Assembly: GCA_028023455.1 (NCBI GenBank)
Contig: JAQFVV010006310.1
Span: 3,720,001-3,784,000, forward strand
DNA: 64,000 bases
Direction: 5' to 3'
Source of the DNA: Epiperipatus broadwayi
Taxonomy: Eukaryota; Onychophora; Udeonychophora; Euonychophora; Peripatidae
The notes under the pieces were generated by a model. The model worked only from the letters and a program-made list of their open reading frames with translations, ran no database searches and was not told the origin of the DNA. Shown here in pieces: positions 23,096 to 34,802 of this stretch. The translations under genes and the position numbers were made by a program. The first letter of the stretch is position 1. Every line of letters begins with the position of its first letter.

Positions 23096-24286
23096 TAAAT
23101 ACATAAAAAAAATTTCTCAGAAAATTATTCAATTGTTTTTAAATGTTAACAATATTTTCAACAGAAAATATAAAACAAAGCATTAAATTAAAATTAAATA
23201 TTATTATTTTTGAACAAGGGAGTACTTTAAAATAATTAACAAATTCCATGCATGCACAGTCACACATAGAGAATTACAACTGCTAATTTAAAATTTATTA
23301 GTGAACTTTAAAATTTTACTAGAATAAAAACTAGATTAAAGTATTACTAAACAGGAAATCATAAACTGTATCTTAAATAAACATGTTTAAATTAAACTTA
23401 TTTTAGGATTTAATTATTATAATTAATAAAAAGATACAATGATTAAGTAAAGAATTATTTGAACTCTTCTACTATGACATATGTAAAATTAAGTTATGCT
23501 TTAAATAAATAATAATTTATAACCAAGTGCTTATAATTACAAAAAAGTTAAATTACTAAGTTTACAAATTATTGAAATATATTTATATAATATTATTTTA
23601 AATTAATAATATTTTATAGCAGCAATTATGATTTAATTGATTGAATGAATTACAAATGTACTTTAACTACTATTACAAGAATGATATTTATTTACTGGAA
23701 AATAAACTATTAAAAACTGTTTTTAATATACTATTACAAAGATAGATATTCAGTTCTACAGCAAAAACTGAAGGTTACAATATATATATGAAAGACAGTG
23801 GGCTTTTTTATTTGAGAAAACAAAATTCCATTTTCTATTGCAAATTATATTCTATTTTCAGCCTTTTTAAAAATTGACATAATAATAATGAACATTTTAG
23901 CAATATATATTGTAATATCTGATAAGGCCAGAATTGGCCTCTATCTATATTAATTTTTTTTAAATATGTACATACATAATTGGGTTAGTAATAATATAAT
24001 TTCTATTCTAAAAATAATTAGTTATATTCATGAAGGTATTTATGTGGGGAGAATGATGTCACACATAGTTTTGTGTGTAATAATTCTGACATCACAACAA
24101 TAAGTTTTAATAATTTAAACAAAATGAATGCTATATAGGTCAATCACATACCACAGCCCTATGCTTAAATAAAGTAATAGAATGTAGGCAATCTGTTGTC
24201 AAAGCAACACTACAATTATTATTTTAGTGTACCCTTGACAACGCTATTCTACTGGTTTATTCAATTATGAAGGTTATGATATTAAA
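23096..24286. other. AT-rich intergenic DNA, nothing recognised
   Basis: No open frame, hairpin or repeat partner was noted. Confidence 0.45.
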
Positions 24287-25150
24287 TCATATATATATTG
24301 AAAAGGTTAAGTGTCTCATGGCATATGACAACATAGTAGGGTGTGCATGTATATATGTAAAATTGAAAAGAAGAGGTAGAAATAAATACAAACAAATTTT
24401 TTTGTAGATATTTTCTAATTACAACAGTTAAAGATTAAATAATTTTGAATTTAATTTTTTTATTATAAATTAAACATTTAAAAAGGTCTAATTAATATTT
24501 TATTCTGATTTTGAATTTGAAACAAGCATGTTTTTATATTACAATAGGTATACTAGTAATTATAAAATTCCACTATCTATTTTGATTAACTGCTTGGAAC
24601 TAAGCCACCATATTGAATTTTTTAAAATACTGGCCTGAGAAACAATTTTCACAATAACTTCAGTTTTAATTATGTTAGAGCAAAAACAATTACATTCTAG
24701 AAACTAGAAAAATTAAGGAAAACAATAAGCATATCATAAATAGTGATAACTAGATAAAAAATAAGGGGAAAAGAAATTTTCACATCTGAAATAATTATTT
24801 TATTGTTTGTTCATAATTTTGAGATTAAAATTAACCAGAATTTAAATTACATCTTCAATGATAATTTCTTTGTATTCCTCACAAAATTATCTTTCTAAAC
24901 GTGTATAACATGTCTTACCTGAGATAATCCACAGCTTCACAATCTCCAAAAGAAGTCGGATATGACTTCTTCATTTTTATCTTGTATCCCTAATGTTCTA
25001 AATGTCAAAGGCATCTATAAAGAAAAAGATTCATCCTAATAAATCATCATAGTAATTGGCTTCTTGTCGATCTAAAACTAGAAATTGTAGGCTAGTGTCT
25101 ATATCACTGATAAAATGAGTTTCATCTCTTCATTTTATATTTTTTTGTGT

Positions 25151-25245
25151 ACATCAGTGATGTTTATATTCTTTATGGACACCAGAGATGTTTATATTCT
25201 TTATGCACACAAGTGATGTTTATATTCTTTATACACAGAAGTGAT
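25151..25245. repeat. 28-bp minisatellite, about 3.4 copies
   Basis: Units begin ACATCAGTGATG, ACACCAGAGATG, ACACAAGTGATG and ACAGAAGTGATG, each followed by TTTATATTCTTTATG or a close variant except the last. A 62-codon frame over it simply translates the repeat. Confidence 0.9.
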
Positions 25246-25403
25246 GCTATCTTGTTATATTTATTGTATCACATAGATATAATTTATTTGCATATAGTCC
25301 ATTTGTTAGCTATAGACTTGAAAATAATGTTATGAAACATATAGCAAAACCAGAGTGACTCCAAAACATAAACAAGAATAAACAAAAACATAAACAAGAA
25401 TAA

Positions 25404-25720
25404 GAATTTGATTATATATCTGCATATGCAATCTTTCTATACATTTGATTATTAGTTTTATAACTCATTACTTGTAAACACAAACCTATTATATAAACAT
25501 AATTATAAATAATAAATTATTATACTTTTTGAAAATGATTATTTTTATAAAATAAAAATCAGAATTTGATTATATGCCTGTGTGTGCGATCTTTGTATAC
25601 ATTTGATTATCAGTTTTATAACTCATTACTTGTAAACACAAACATATTATATAAACATAATTATAAATAATAAATTATTAAACTTTTTGAAAATCATTAT
25701 TTTTATAAAAATAAGTGGAT
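25404..25720. repeat. 158-bp tandem duplication
   Basis: GAATTTGATTATAT recurs at 25404 and 25562 and similarity continues through ACTCATTACTTGTAAACACA to TTTTATAAAA with only a handful of differences, so the duplication is fairly recent. Confidence 0.9.
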
Positions 25721-27771
25721 TAGTGTAGGTAGAACTTTAGAAAATTACGATAGATATGAATTCTACATGAGTATAAATAAATATATAACTACAAACTAAC
25801 ACACACTAATTACAAACTAAAATTAATAAAAAAGATAATTTTTTCAAAAAATTTTTAAAAAAATTTAAATATAAAAAAAATTAAAATTTTATTCTTATGG
25901 GTAATTCCATTGAAGCTCTGTAGGCCTTGCTTGTGAATAACATGTGGCAAATGTTAACTTGCATTCGGTAAACCATTTTTTTTCTTTTATTGCTTCGTGA
26001 TAATTACAAAAGTTATCAAAAAAGAAAAAAATTAAATACTATGGTCGATAAAACTGTTGCCATAAATTCAAATTTCAACCGATTTTTTGAGGTAAACATT
26101 TTCTGAAAGCCACATTATTAAGCTATCAAATGCCCATATGTTGTTTGATGTCATGTTTATACTTTTTACGTCAGTAAAGAAAGAAAACAACACATCATCC
26201 AACAAGCACTCACAAAGCGCAAGCAGCTAAAGAATTTGTTTTTAAAATTAAAGCTTGTATAACATATTGTGATAAAAATCCTACAAAGTTGTTTTTGAAA
26301 GTAAGGTGAATCAAAAACAGTTATTTTTTTTTTTCAATCAAGATAAATAAAACTTGCTTTTAATTACTATGTTTTTTATTCCACCCTGATTATAAAAAGA
26401 TTATAAAATTAGAGGGAAGTTTTTAAAGTTTTTGGAGTTTTAAAGTAGAATTACTATGAAGATATAACTGAAGATAAGATGGTACAATTCCAGCAGCTGC
26501 TACTAGTTTATAATTGTAAAGTTTGGAGTCACATGAAAGCAAAGTCCATCTTTTATGTAGCTTATAGCTTGTATATATATATATGTATTAGATAGCATAG
26601 AGACTGATAGGTGATCACTGCAGGACAGCAGTTACCAGATTATAGCTTTACCAAAGATGACAATAAGCCAGTATACCGTTGTGAAGGAACCAGCTTACTT
26701 AGAGATTCCATCAGCTTGCTGAGATATTTTATACATATACTGTTTTATCTATATGCAGAGAGGTACAGATAAATGTATTGCAACATATTGTCAAGTTTAG
26801 CTGGTGAGTAGAGAGTTATATATATATAAGGAATATTATTTTAAATAATTCATTGAAAATAACAATTGTTAAATTCTCTAATTTAAAAATAAAACAAATA
26901 AATAATTTTTCCTCAAATTATAAGTCTAAAATCTGATTGATTCATAGACAGTTTTATTTTGAAAAACAAAAAACTCCAAAATTTTTTCTAGATTGGAAAA
27001 CAAAAGAACTTGTTGGAGTATTTTTTAAAGACATTTAAAATTAATTAGGAGTAACCTGTTAAAAAGAAAACTTTTATGAAAGACTGTCAAAGATGTGATA
27101 TTACTTTTTTAAAAAAAAGAAAACATTTTTACCATTAGAAATTATGAATTAATAACTTTGATTCATACTATCTATATTTTTATATACACACATACACATG
27201 TATTTATGTATTATTAAAAATGAAGTGTATTTTTTATATAAGTCTATATCAATTCAAACATGTTAATTTAAATTATTATATAGCACATCTGAGTGCTTAT
27301 ATGTGTGTAAATTTTATGTATATTTCTGACATTGAATTAATTGTGAAAAATGTAATATTATTAATAAGTTTATTATTTTGACAAATTAAAATATCATATG
27401 ATATAAACACCAGTGTGCACACACATTATGTTAAATCAGTAGTGTGTTGATATCTCAGGCTCATTCATTCCTCATATTCATACTCATTATATTCATTATC
27501 GTGTATTCATATTTAATTTTAAATTTGGGTTAACTGAAAATGCTAAGTGCCATCACCCCATATTAAGTTCATTCTATTATAATATATATTGTAACAGGAT
27601 GTGGGTCTTTTGGGTGGTTATTCCTTGGTTCATAAAAATTCATCATCACTTCCAGTCAATTTAAATTGAAATATCAAATTAATTATTAAAGTAATAAATA
27701 TCTGAGTGGTCATACCTAGGGGATGGAACAGCATTAACCCCAGTTAAATTCCAAATAATTTAAATTTATTA

Positions 27772-27938
27772 AAAAAAGGTTATAATTATAAATTTTATTA
27801 AACGCTCACTATTATTTCAGTAATAGTTTTAACAAGGCTGTAAACCTTAGCAATGAGCGTCTGAAAGTGACGATTTTTTCAGACGCTCATTGCTAAGGTT
27901 TACAGCCTTGTTAAAACTATTACTAAAAAAAGGTTAAT
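27772..27938. mobile_element. Perfect 48-bp-arm hairpin element
   Basis: Arms at 27819-27866 and 27877-27924 are exactly complementary over 48 nt with a 10-nt loop. A shared string AAAAAAAGGTTA flanks the unit at about 27772 and 27925 and may be a target duplication, which would include extra left-side DNA carrying AACGCTCACT. The perfect arms mean either very recent origin or gene conversion. A small-RNA hairpin precursor is an alternative. Confidence 0.7.
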
Positions 27939-28141
27939 AATCCAAAGTATTTATTATTAAAGTAATGCTTAATAATAAAAATATATAAGAAATTTTATAT
28001 ATTTTAAGAGAGCATGAGTTCGTAAGATCACTCTGTGAGATCAGCCAGCTAGTTACCTCCTTAGAGCAACCAAAAGTATAATTATCCACCAGACAACTAG
28101 CATTATAATAAGTATAAGTAATACTCAAGTAATCAATCACA

Positions 28142-28371
28142 ATAGATGGTATAATGCTATAAAATCCCTATTTTCAGACTGACTGGCTTTCAGCTTTTGC
28201 CTTCTTCAGTAAAAACTAGGATTCAAAGATGGAACTAAATGTTTTTATACATTTAAAACCCACTTTCTACTATTTTAGTTCCAGCTTTGAATCCTAATTT
28301 TCAATGACAAAGGTGAAATCCTATAACTATACAGTCTGAAGATTATTCTATAGCATTATACTATCTGGTAC
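28142..28371. mobile_element. Foldback element, about 100-bp arms
   Basis: The left end ATAGATGGTATAATGCTATA and the inverted right end TATAGCATTATACTATCTGG pair, and inner parts such as TAGGATTCAAAGATGGAACT pair with AGTTCCAGCTTTGAATCCTA. The arms are moderately diverged. Confidence 0.75.
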
Positions 28372-28684
28372 ATATTGATTGGACAAACTTACTTTCTAAA
28401 GTAGTGTGAAAATAATTACTCTTAAAAAGCATATAATTAAACATATGAGAGATTATGTTATATTATTGTTGGTACAAATCTAATTGTGTGTTTCAGGATA
28501 AGAAAATGACACTTATGTTGTATCCCTTTTTAAATTAGCACTTTATAACAGAAACAAACCACAATAGAAGTTATAAATGATTCTGATGAAATAGTTTTTA
28601 ATTGAAATTTGATTGGTATCAAGTATTTATTTATTTAATAAATGTTATAAACAGCTTAGTTCTACTTCACTTGTATTCAGTAAT

Positions 28685-29071
28685 GTCTATATTGCACTAA
28701 AATGCAATTACATGAAGCTACAATAGAAGAAAAACAAAATATAAATGCTATGCGCTTTCAGGAATGTCTGGTTCCCATCTTCATAGCATATGATGGATAT
28801 GCTGGTTAAATGTATGTATAATTTAGGTGTATGCAAATTTATGCAATTTACATTGCCCATTTTTTAGAGATGGAAAAGCAAGATTCCTTCTTGTTGATGG
28901 CAATGTCAATTGCATAAATTTGCGTACACCTAAATTATATATATGTTTAACCAGCACATCCATCATATGCTATGAATATGGGAACCAGACATTCCCAAAA
29001 GCACTTAGCATTTATATTTTCTTTTTCTTTTATTGTAGCTTCAAGTAGTTGTGTTTTAGTGCAATATAGAT
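28685..29071. mobile_element. Foldback element with 173-bp arms
   Basis: The left arm (28685-28857) and right arm (28899-29071) are inverted copies with about 90 percent identity by eye, with a 41-bp loop. Shared blocks include GCATATGATGGAT and AATTTAGGTGTA. The frame at 28827-29048 lies entirely inside and is not a gene. Confidence 0.85.
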
Positions 29072-31751
29072 ATTAATAAATGTTATTGATTGATAACATT
29101 ATTTCCAAATACTTTATTCAAACTATATTCTGCTTGTTTTAATGCAAAGATTGAATGATGAACTGCAATGCAGCTATGTCATTTCCTTACAAACTCTCAA
29201 GAAATAAACAATATGATTATGGAACTAGGTCATCTTTCTTTTTTTTGGATGAAACTATTTTTTTGGTGAATTCTTGACTTTTTTCTAGTATTGATTTCTG
29301 ACTATTTAATCAATGATAATAAAACTATCTGAATCGATTTGGTTATTAACATATGGATTGATCTCATCAAGTCTATAATCAACCCATTTGGTCTCTCTTG
29401 TGTTGGGTAAGAATATTCATTGGCATAAATAATAATTGCTTTGTCTGTAATGATATTAGAGACTAATTCAATACTATCATTATACATGTGATACAGAAGC
29501 AGGGCTGGAATAAGATAATTTTATTCTCCATGCAGACTTCATGTGTAATACACCTAAGTTTTTTATACTTAAGTAATTCTAATTATAAGTATAAGCATTT
29601 TTTAAAATTAGTAATGCTTTCATAACTTCAATATCTTTATTTATCATTTGTAACCACTAAGATAATAGATTATTTAATGTTCTTTCAATATGTATAATTT
29701 CTCAAAATGGAAGAAAGTATAGCAATGCGTCTACTACCAGACAATTATTTTTGGATAAAATATAGATTTTAAGATTTTTACACTAGCTTTAGTTTGGACA
29801 TTCCCTACATTTGGCATCCCAGGCAAATGACTGGTTGACCCATCTCCTAATTTGGTTTTGCGTAGAATTCAAATATCTGTAAGAAAGTTATTTATTTAGT
29901 GATATAAAATCATGGAATCTAAGTCATACTCTAGGCTATGATATATAGAAATCTTGCAGACAGGTATTCCAAATGAATGAAGTAATTTTATTGCTTTTTT
30001 GTACTACTCTTAATTTTTAGATGATACAAATAGTGTTCATTATTGCTGTTTAAAAAAAAGTTTACATTTGTTTGCACAGTACAGGATACTGAGGGAGTAA
30101 AAGGATTGTTTTATTATTTGGTACAATTGTTTTGGGAATTTTATGAATAGTGAATATTTTTTCCAAAGCATCAGGATGGCAGTTATCTTGAAACATTTAG
30201 AAAAAGCAATAACAATAACTAAAAAGAGTTCATCATGCAAAGAATTTTCATGGGCAAAACACATCTAGAAAAGGATTATTACACTTATGTTACTATATGA
30301 TACTGTCTTTGGGTGGCATCTTTTAGATTATCAGGTATCATATATTCATACAAGTTGACATTTTCATTCAGACTATCCCTGGTTAATTACTGTGTAGTAA
30401 ATTCAGCAAATTATGATACTTCTAGATAGAATGACCATTCTAACATTCTTTATTAGGCATCTGCTTTTGCATGACCAGAAGAATAGAGTTTTCTAGGTTT
30501 TGTGTTCAAACAAATAGCACAAATTCATTTTAGCAATTTTTGAAAATCAATTTCAGTGGTGGCTTATTATGAAATAGGGCTGCTGTCTAACATATAAATT
30601 ATATTCTAAATGAATCGCAAAAGTTGATATATAATTATTGATTCATCTGAGTCATTCATAGATATCAACTTACAGTTCATATATATAAAATATTATTTTT
30701 GACTGATATATAGTTTAAAGTCATATGGACAGAAAGTTGAACTATCTCAACACATAAGAAATTGCACTTTGAAAGATATCTCACTTTGATCAATATATGC
30801 TAGGAATGGGTTACAGTTAAATAAAGTACAAATTGACCAGCTATAGAAATAGTAATAGCAATTTGAGAATATCTTTTTTTTCTGTTTTGTAATAATTCAT
30901 AAGATGAATACCATCAATATTTCTTCAGGAGATGGAGATTAAATTGCACTATCACATTAGTCTAGAGATTATCACATCATTCCTAATCCATATATATTTT
31001 ATTTTTATTCTTATCTTATTGTTGTTGTTATTATTATTATTTTAATGAAATTAATTGTTAAAAGTAACCTACATGGTTTAGTGTAGTAGAAGAATGATCG
31101 ATACTGGAGTTTAATGTTCACTGATTATACTAATTCTATCATCTCTCACAAGCTTATGAATTTCTGAGCAATAAAATCATTCGTTTATATATATTTTGTT
31201 ATTGTTAAAAGCGATGATACCTAAAAAAAAAATAAGTCAAATTTATTGACAGTAATTAATAAGAGATTTTAATATTTTTTTAATTGATTAGCAAATGGGT
31301 TTAAAGATAGACTACATATGGATGAGTTAAACCTCAGAAAAGTGTAAAGTACGATTTGATATTATTTATTTATTACAATTTGATTTACAAGTTCAACTGC
31401 ATTCATAACTTCAACAATATCCGCTTCAGATGAATACATAATGATTATTATATCATCCCTAACCCAGATTAATATTTTTTATATCGTCCTATCTTAAAAA
31501 AAAAATCAATTATATACATTTAAAAGATGATACTTCCCCAAGTGGATATAATTTTTGATTAACTAAAGTTTTTAGTAATAAACATAAATTTTCGCTTTTA
31601 GAATCAACTCAGATCATTGTTATTTGCATACATTATTATTGATACAATTAAAATTACCTTTTATTAACTTTTTTTAATACATTGTATACCTAAATATTAT
31701 GGGCATACAAAGTGCAAATACAGATCAATGTTAAGTCTAATAATAATTTAC
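29072..31751 (-). other. Probable intronic/intergenic DNA downstream of exon at 31752
   Basis: If the donor at 31751-31750 is used, this stretch is intron for the minus-strand gene. Frames at 29302-29487 and 30040-30264 (minus) show no similarity to a continuing membrane protein that I can support. No repeat structure was recognised. Confidence 0.4.
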
Positions 31752-32502
31752 CTGTTAAGGCTATTTTACTTTCGTTTGCTTCTAAGAGAGGTATTGCTGA
31801 ACAAAATTTTCGTCGCGCTTGTAAATAATTTGCTCCTAAACAAATAAAGGACAAAACGCTTAAAGGGGCTATGATTAATATATATTGCCAAATCAAACTA
31901 TTTACAGTTTCTGGTATTAATTTTTGCTCACATATTGTAAATCGAAATAATCCAAGTTTGTAATAAAATTCAACTATCCCAAACATATTAGTATCATCAT
32001 TCGCGCACTTTTCAAGATTCCGCAACATTTCATTGTGCTTAGAATTCATTATAAATATTATTATTTCATAAATAATTTGTGGAATTAATAGCGTGGATAT
32101 TATTAAGAGTACATTTTTTGCATTAATTCTTATAATTTTGCCTCTAAGAGTAGACATAAAGGCTTCAAAAGCACGTATTACCAACAAAGAAAGAAGAAAA
32201 TGACCAGTAGTGTTAGTCACAAAATTCTGCAATCCGCAGCTAATTTCTTTCGAAAATAAAAGTAACGTTCCATTATAAGGGTTGTAGGCCAGCATCGGAA
32301 TCCAACTTAAAATATAACCGATGTTGATGAACGGAACGAGAAATAAAGTTAAACATTGCGGACAATACACGCATTTATAAAAACGATGCAAAAAAGTTAT
32401 ATTGATTGATAAAAGGCCAATAAGAACAACAAATTTCAATATGATTAAAATCCAGTCAATGGTATACGATATATTCATATTGGCTGTTAATAATAAAAGC
32501 AA
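31752..32502 (-). CDS. First coding exon of a polytopic membrane protein (paralogue 1)
   Basis: The exon encodes 250 residues plus one base, then ACAG|GTAAAT, a good donor, in phase 1. Predicted helices lie at about 17-38, 50-72, 89-112, 128-152 and 204-226, with a 50-residue loop between helices 4 and 5. Cys89 at the start of helix 3 and Cys191 in that loop fit the disulphide seen in many seven-helix receptors. The CGLQ at 89-92 and the ARRK...EANESK segment after helix 5 faintly recall class C receptors, but this is not secure. Met1 or Met9 could be the start. It is clearly paralogous to 51531-52218 (NIGYILSW, CEQKLIP, LIWQY versus NIAYLLGW, CAQELYP, LWRY). If it has seven helices, the last two lie in later exons. 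Confidence 0.75.
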
Positions 32503-32918
32503 ATCATGTCTGATTATTTGTAACTCGTTGTGTATTCGCTTTAATTAAAAACCTTACATTGAATGTACGCGGAAATCACTTTTAAAAAAGAAGTTACGTT
32601 GGATAAAGTAAAAACCGGTTAAAATTGTGCAAAATAATAATGTAGGTTTTGTTCCGCCTGAAGACACGGGTGGAGAAGACCGCATAAATATTGCACAGCT
32701 GTTCTTCTTACTTCCTTCGTTATAAGTAGGTTAAACACGCTTTTCGATAAACATGTATTCAATTAAAAATAAATAGAAGATAATATAAAATCTGATTCAA
32801 TTTAACTTTAAAGAAGGGGGGGGGGTGCTTTGTAATTAGCAATTTCTATTTGGATTCAGTAATTTATGTCTACTTTTATAAAAAAAATTACAGAAAGTCG
32901 AACATTTCGTTTTTAATA
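32503..32918. promoter_or_regulatory. Upstream region of paralogue 1, CpG-bearing
   Basis: This 416-bp stretch has more CpG than neighbouring repeats, a G9 tract at about 32818-32826 and ETS-like ACTTCCTTCG at about 32709. It probably holds the 5' UTR and promoter of the minus-strand exon. No TATA box is placed with confidence. Confidence 0.35.
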
Positions 32919-32999
32919 ATGGCGCGCTATAACAAGTCTGCTCGAACTCAAGAATTTACAGGCGTATTATTATTTTTTTCAATAAAGTACTTTTACTAA
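32919..32999 (+). other. Short ATG frame in CpG-rich context, possible divergent first exon
   Basis: ATGGCGCGC in an AATAATGG start context opens a 26-codon frame beginning MARYNKSARTQEFTG. The first 14 codons have gene-like composition and are followed by ACAGGCGTATT, a poor donor. It lies 417 bp upstream of the minus-strand exon and faces away from it, so a bidirectional promoter is conceivable. The support is weak. Confidence 0.2.
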
Positions 33000-33099
33000 T
33001 TAATGAAACAAATCATTACAAAAGGCTATTTAAAAATGTATATATTTTAATATATGCAATATATTTATAAAGCAATATGCTTTAAAGTTCTCATCAAAA

Positions 33100-33405
33100 T
33101 TCATTGATGGTTATTATTATATACTGTAAATAGTTTTTTTTTTTGCATGTTTTTCAACACAAAATGTATTGATTACCTACTTAGCAATACTTGTCATTTA
33201 TTGACATTAAATGTACACCTTCTGTCAAATGTAATCTTATTATGTTTCCTAAGTTCCTACTGAATTTTGGGTTTTATACCCTTTTATTGTAATTCGATAA
33301 TTTTATGCCTTATTCCTTTTGTCACATATAACCTTGTATTATTTTACCAATGTATCAAATGTAAACATGCATATATTCTGTTAATAAAGTTTTGGAATAA
33401 TAACT
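33100..33405 (+). repeat. Possible 5'-truncated LINE 3' UTR copy
   Basis: The end GTATCAAATGTAAAC...TTAATAAAGTTTTGGAATAATAA resembles the 3' UTR of the LINE at 22850-22905 (GTGTCAAATGTAAC, CTAATAAAGTTT, ATAATAAT). Similarity is limited to short blocks, so this is a diverged relative at best. Confidence 0.35.
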
Positions 33406-33887
33406 ATGTAATTGTATTCTTTGAGACAATATATTTGACAGACTAAAGTCATTGATGTATATATATTTTTTCATGTCTTTCAGGATAACTGCATAATTGT
33501 ATTAGTTCATAGAAATTAGACCGTAACTGTCTTCGACTTAAACAATCCCTATGACTGACTACATTATAAATCTTAAGTTTTTTGTCAAATATCTTAAATC
33601 TCTATAATAATGCTTTCATCAATATACATGTACTTATGATGAATAATATTTCTGTAGTATTCTATTCATTATTGGATAATTTCTAGCTTAATGAATGACT
33701 AATAAAAAATTATTAATATTCATGTATTTATCTTTGTTTTGGGAAATTGCAGCCCACTTCGATAGCTATATAAATTTTAGCAGTGACAGAGTAATTCCTA
33801 TGATCTTCTAAAAACTTTAGCATAATTGATTATCGGAGAGAATAGAATTTGATCTTCAGTTTCTTCTTTTTCAATAACCCAAGGCAT
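33406..33887. other. AT-rich intergenic DNA, nothing recognised
   Basis: No feature was found between the LINE-like 3' end and the foldback element. Confidence 0.4.
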
Positions 33888-34700
33888 AAAACAGCTGTAG
33901 CAAACTCTCCAGACAGTAGTGACACTCAGTGCAAGCCTTAGTAATCAAGGATGCAGGAAGGCTCATGCATAAAATCCCTATCTAGTGCCTATTCATTCAA
34001 CATCACCAGTTTTGGCTTTCATCAGTAAGGAGCTTTAGATCTAAGAGCATTGCACTAGTCTGGGGATATTGGATGAGTAGGCATTAGATGGAGATTTTTA
34101 TGCACAAACCTTAGGCTTGCATCAGGTGGCACTATTTTATGGAGAGTTTGTTATTGGGTGTGAGTTAATTTATGACAATAGCAAGGACAGTAGTTTACTG
34201 TTTAATGCTCGAACAGGATCTTTATCAACAAGAGAATATGCACACAAATGGAAAAATAATGTGTGATTTAGTCTGCAAGTTGTATAAGAGATGCATAGAA
34301 AATATTAGGCATCTGATAATTGAATGTAAATGCATGCAAGCAGAAAAGGTACAAATAATGAAGTTGTGGAAGAATAAATATAAACAAAGTGATTATACAG
34401 AAAGTGGGTTCTTGGTTTTTATGTTGGGTTTAGGAAATGATAAAGGGGATTTAGATATAAAGACCATGGAGTTGACAATTATGTTGTGAAAATGGGATGG
34501 AGCAAAATAGAGAAGAATATGGGAAAAACTTAGGGTGATGAATGGAAAGGGAAGGTAAAGTGACCAACAGGTTTCTCTGGGAAAAGTACCTGAGAGATTC
34601 CTGACTCTTAAAATGAGAAGTCACAGTGTATCACATCACATTGTATTGCTAATAACAGCTTGGGTAGACAAAGGAAATGGGGCTCATGTAATGTTTGGGT
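33888..34700. mobile_element. Foldback family FB2 copy interrupted by a LINE fragment
   Basis: The left arm (about 33888-34045) and right arm (about 34056-34165) are inverted around a very short centre. The right arm stops at GGAGAGTTTGTTAT and its distal end reappears after the LINE fragment, at about 34655-34700 (AACAGCTTGGGTAGAC, then CATGTAATGTTTG). The complete half-copy at 7551-7798 shows these parts should be contiguous, so the LINE piece landed inside. Confidence 0.65.
34166..34645 (+). pseudogene. 5'-truncated LINE, C-terminal RT zinc-motif end (copy 1)
   Basis: The frame at 34172-34489 contains CKLYKRCIENIRHLIIECKC, matching the C-x2-C...E...HL...C zinc-binding region at the C-terminus of many non-LTR reverse transcriptases, with one cysteine replaced by tyrosine. 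It is followed by a short 3' UTR and a CACATCACATTG-type tail. Two further copies lie inverted at 36903-37460. The clade is not resolved. Confidence 0.65.
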
Positions 34701-34802
34701 GAATTAATAAATAATGTGGTGATCTATTTCAGTTTTGTATTGGGGGCTATAAAAATAAACTTACAGTCAGTTAGTTGCTCAGATGGTCAAGTGAAGTTTA
34801 AA

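Larger units (their letters stand above)
24590..26227. mobile_element. 1.6-kb insertion with TAA duplication and CTGCTTG inverted ends
   Basis: Comparison with repeat copies B and C gives the empty site. The insert starts CTGCTTGG and ends CAAGCAGC, and TAA flanks it at 24587-24589 and 26228-26230. A 3-bp TWA duplication is characteristic of PIF/Harbinger elements, but the termini are only about 7 bp and not typical, so the superfamily is inference. No transposase frame is seen. It contains a 28-bp minisatellite and a 158-bp tandem duplication, listed separately. Confidence 0.55.
24287..27595 (+). repeat. Unknown dispersed repeat UR1, copy A (split by an insertion)
   Basis: Two parts (24287-24589 and 26228-27595) match 40346-42110 and 42931-45530 in the same orientation and order. 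Shared landmarks are GTGTCTCATGGCA at the start, TTGTAGATATTTTCT, TTGTGATAAAAATCCTACAA and CAGCAGCTGCTACTAGTTTA. It has no coding potential. This copy lacks roughly 850 bp present near the 3' side of copy C. The class is unknown; it could be a nonautonomous DNA element or an old processed sequence. Confidence 0.75.

Noticed and set aside
28827-29048. 73-codon frame that could be a small secreted protein
   Set aside because: It lies wholly inside the inverted-repeat element 28685-29071 and crosses its loop.
31690-31751. Read-through codons after the paralogue 1 donor resembling a receptor helix (LICICTLYA)
   Set aside because: A consensus GT donor precedes them, the fifth helix is already complete, and paralogue 2 has a donor at the same aligned position; the likeness is probably chance.
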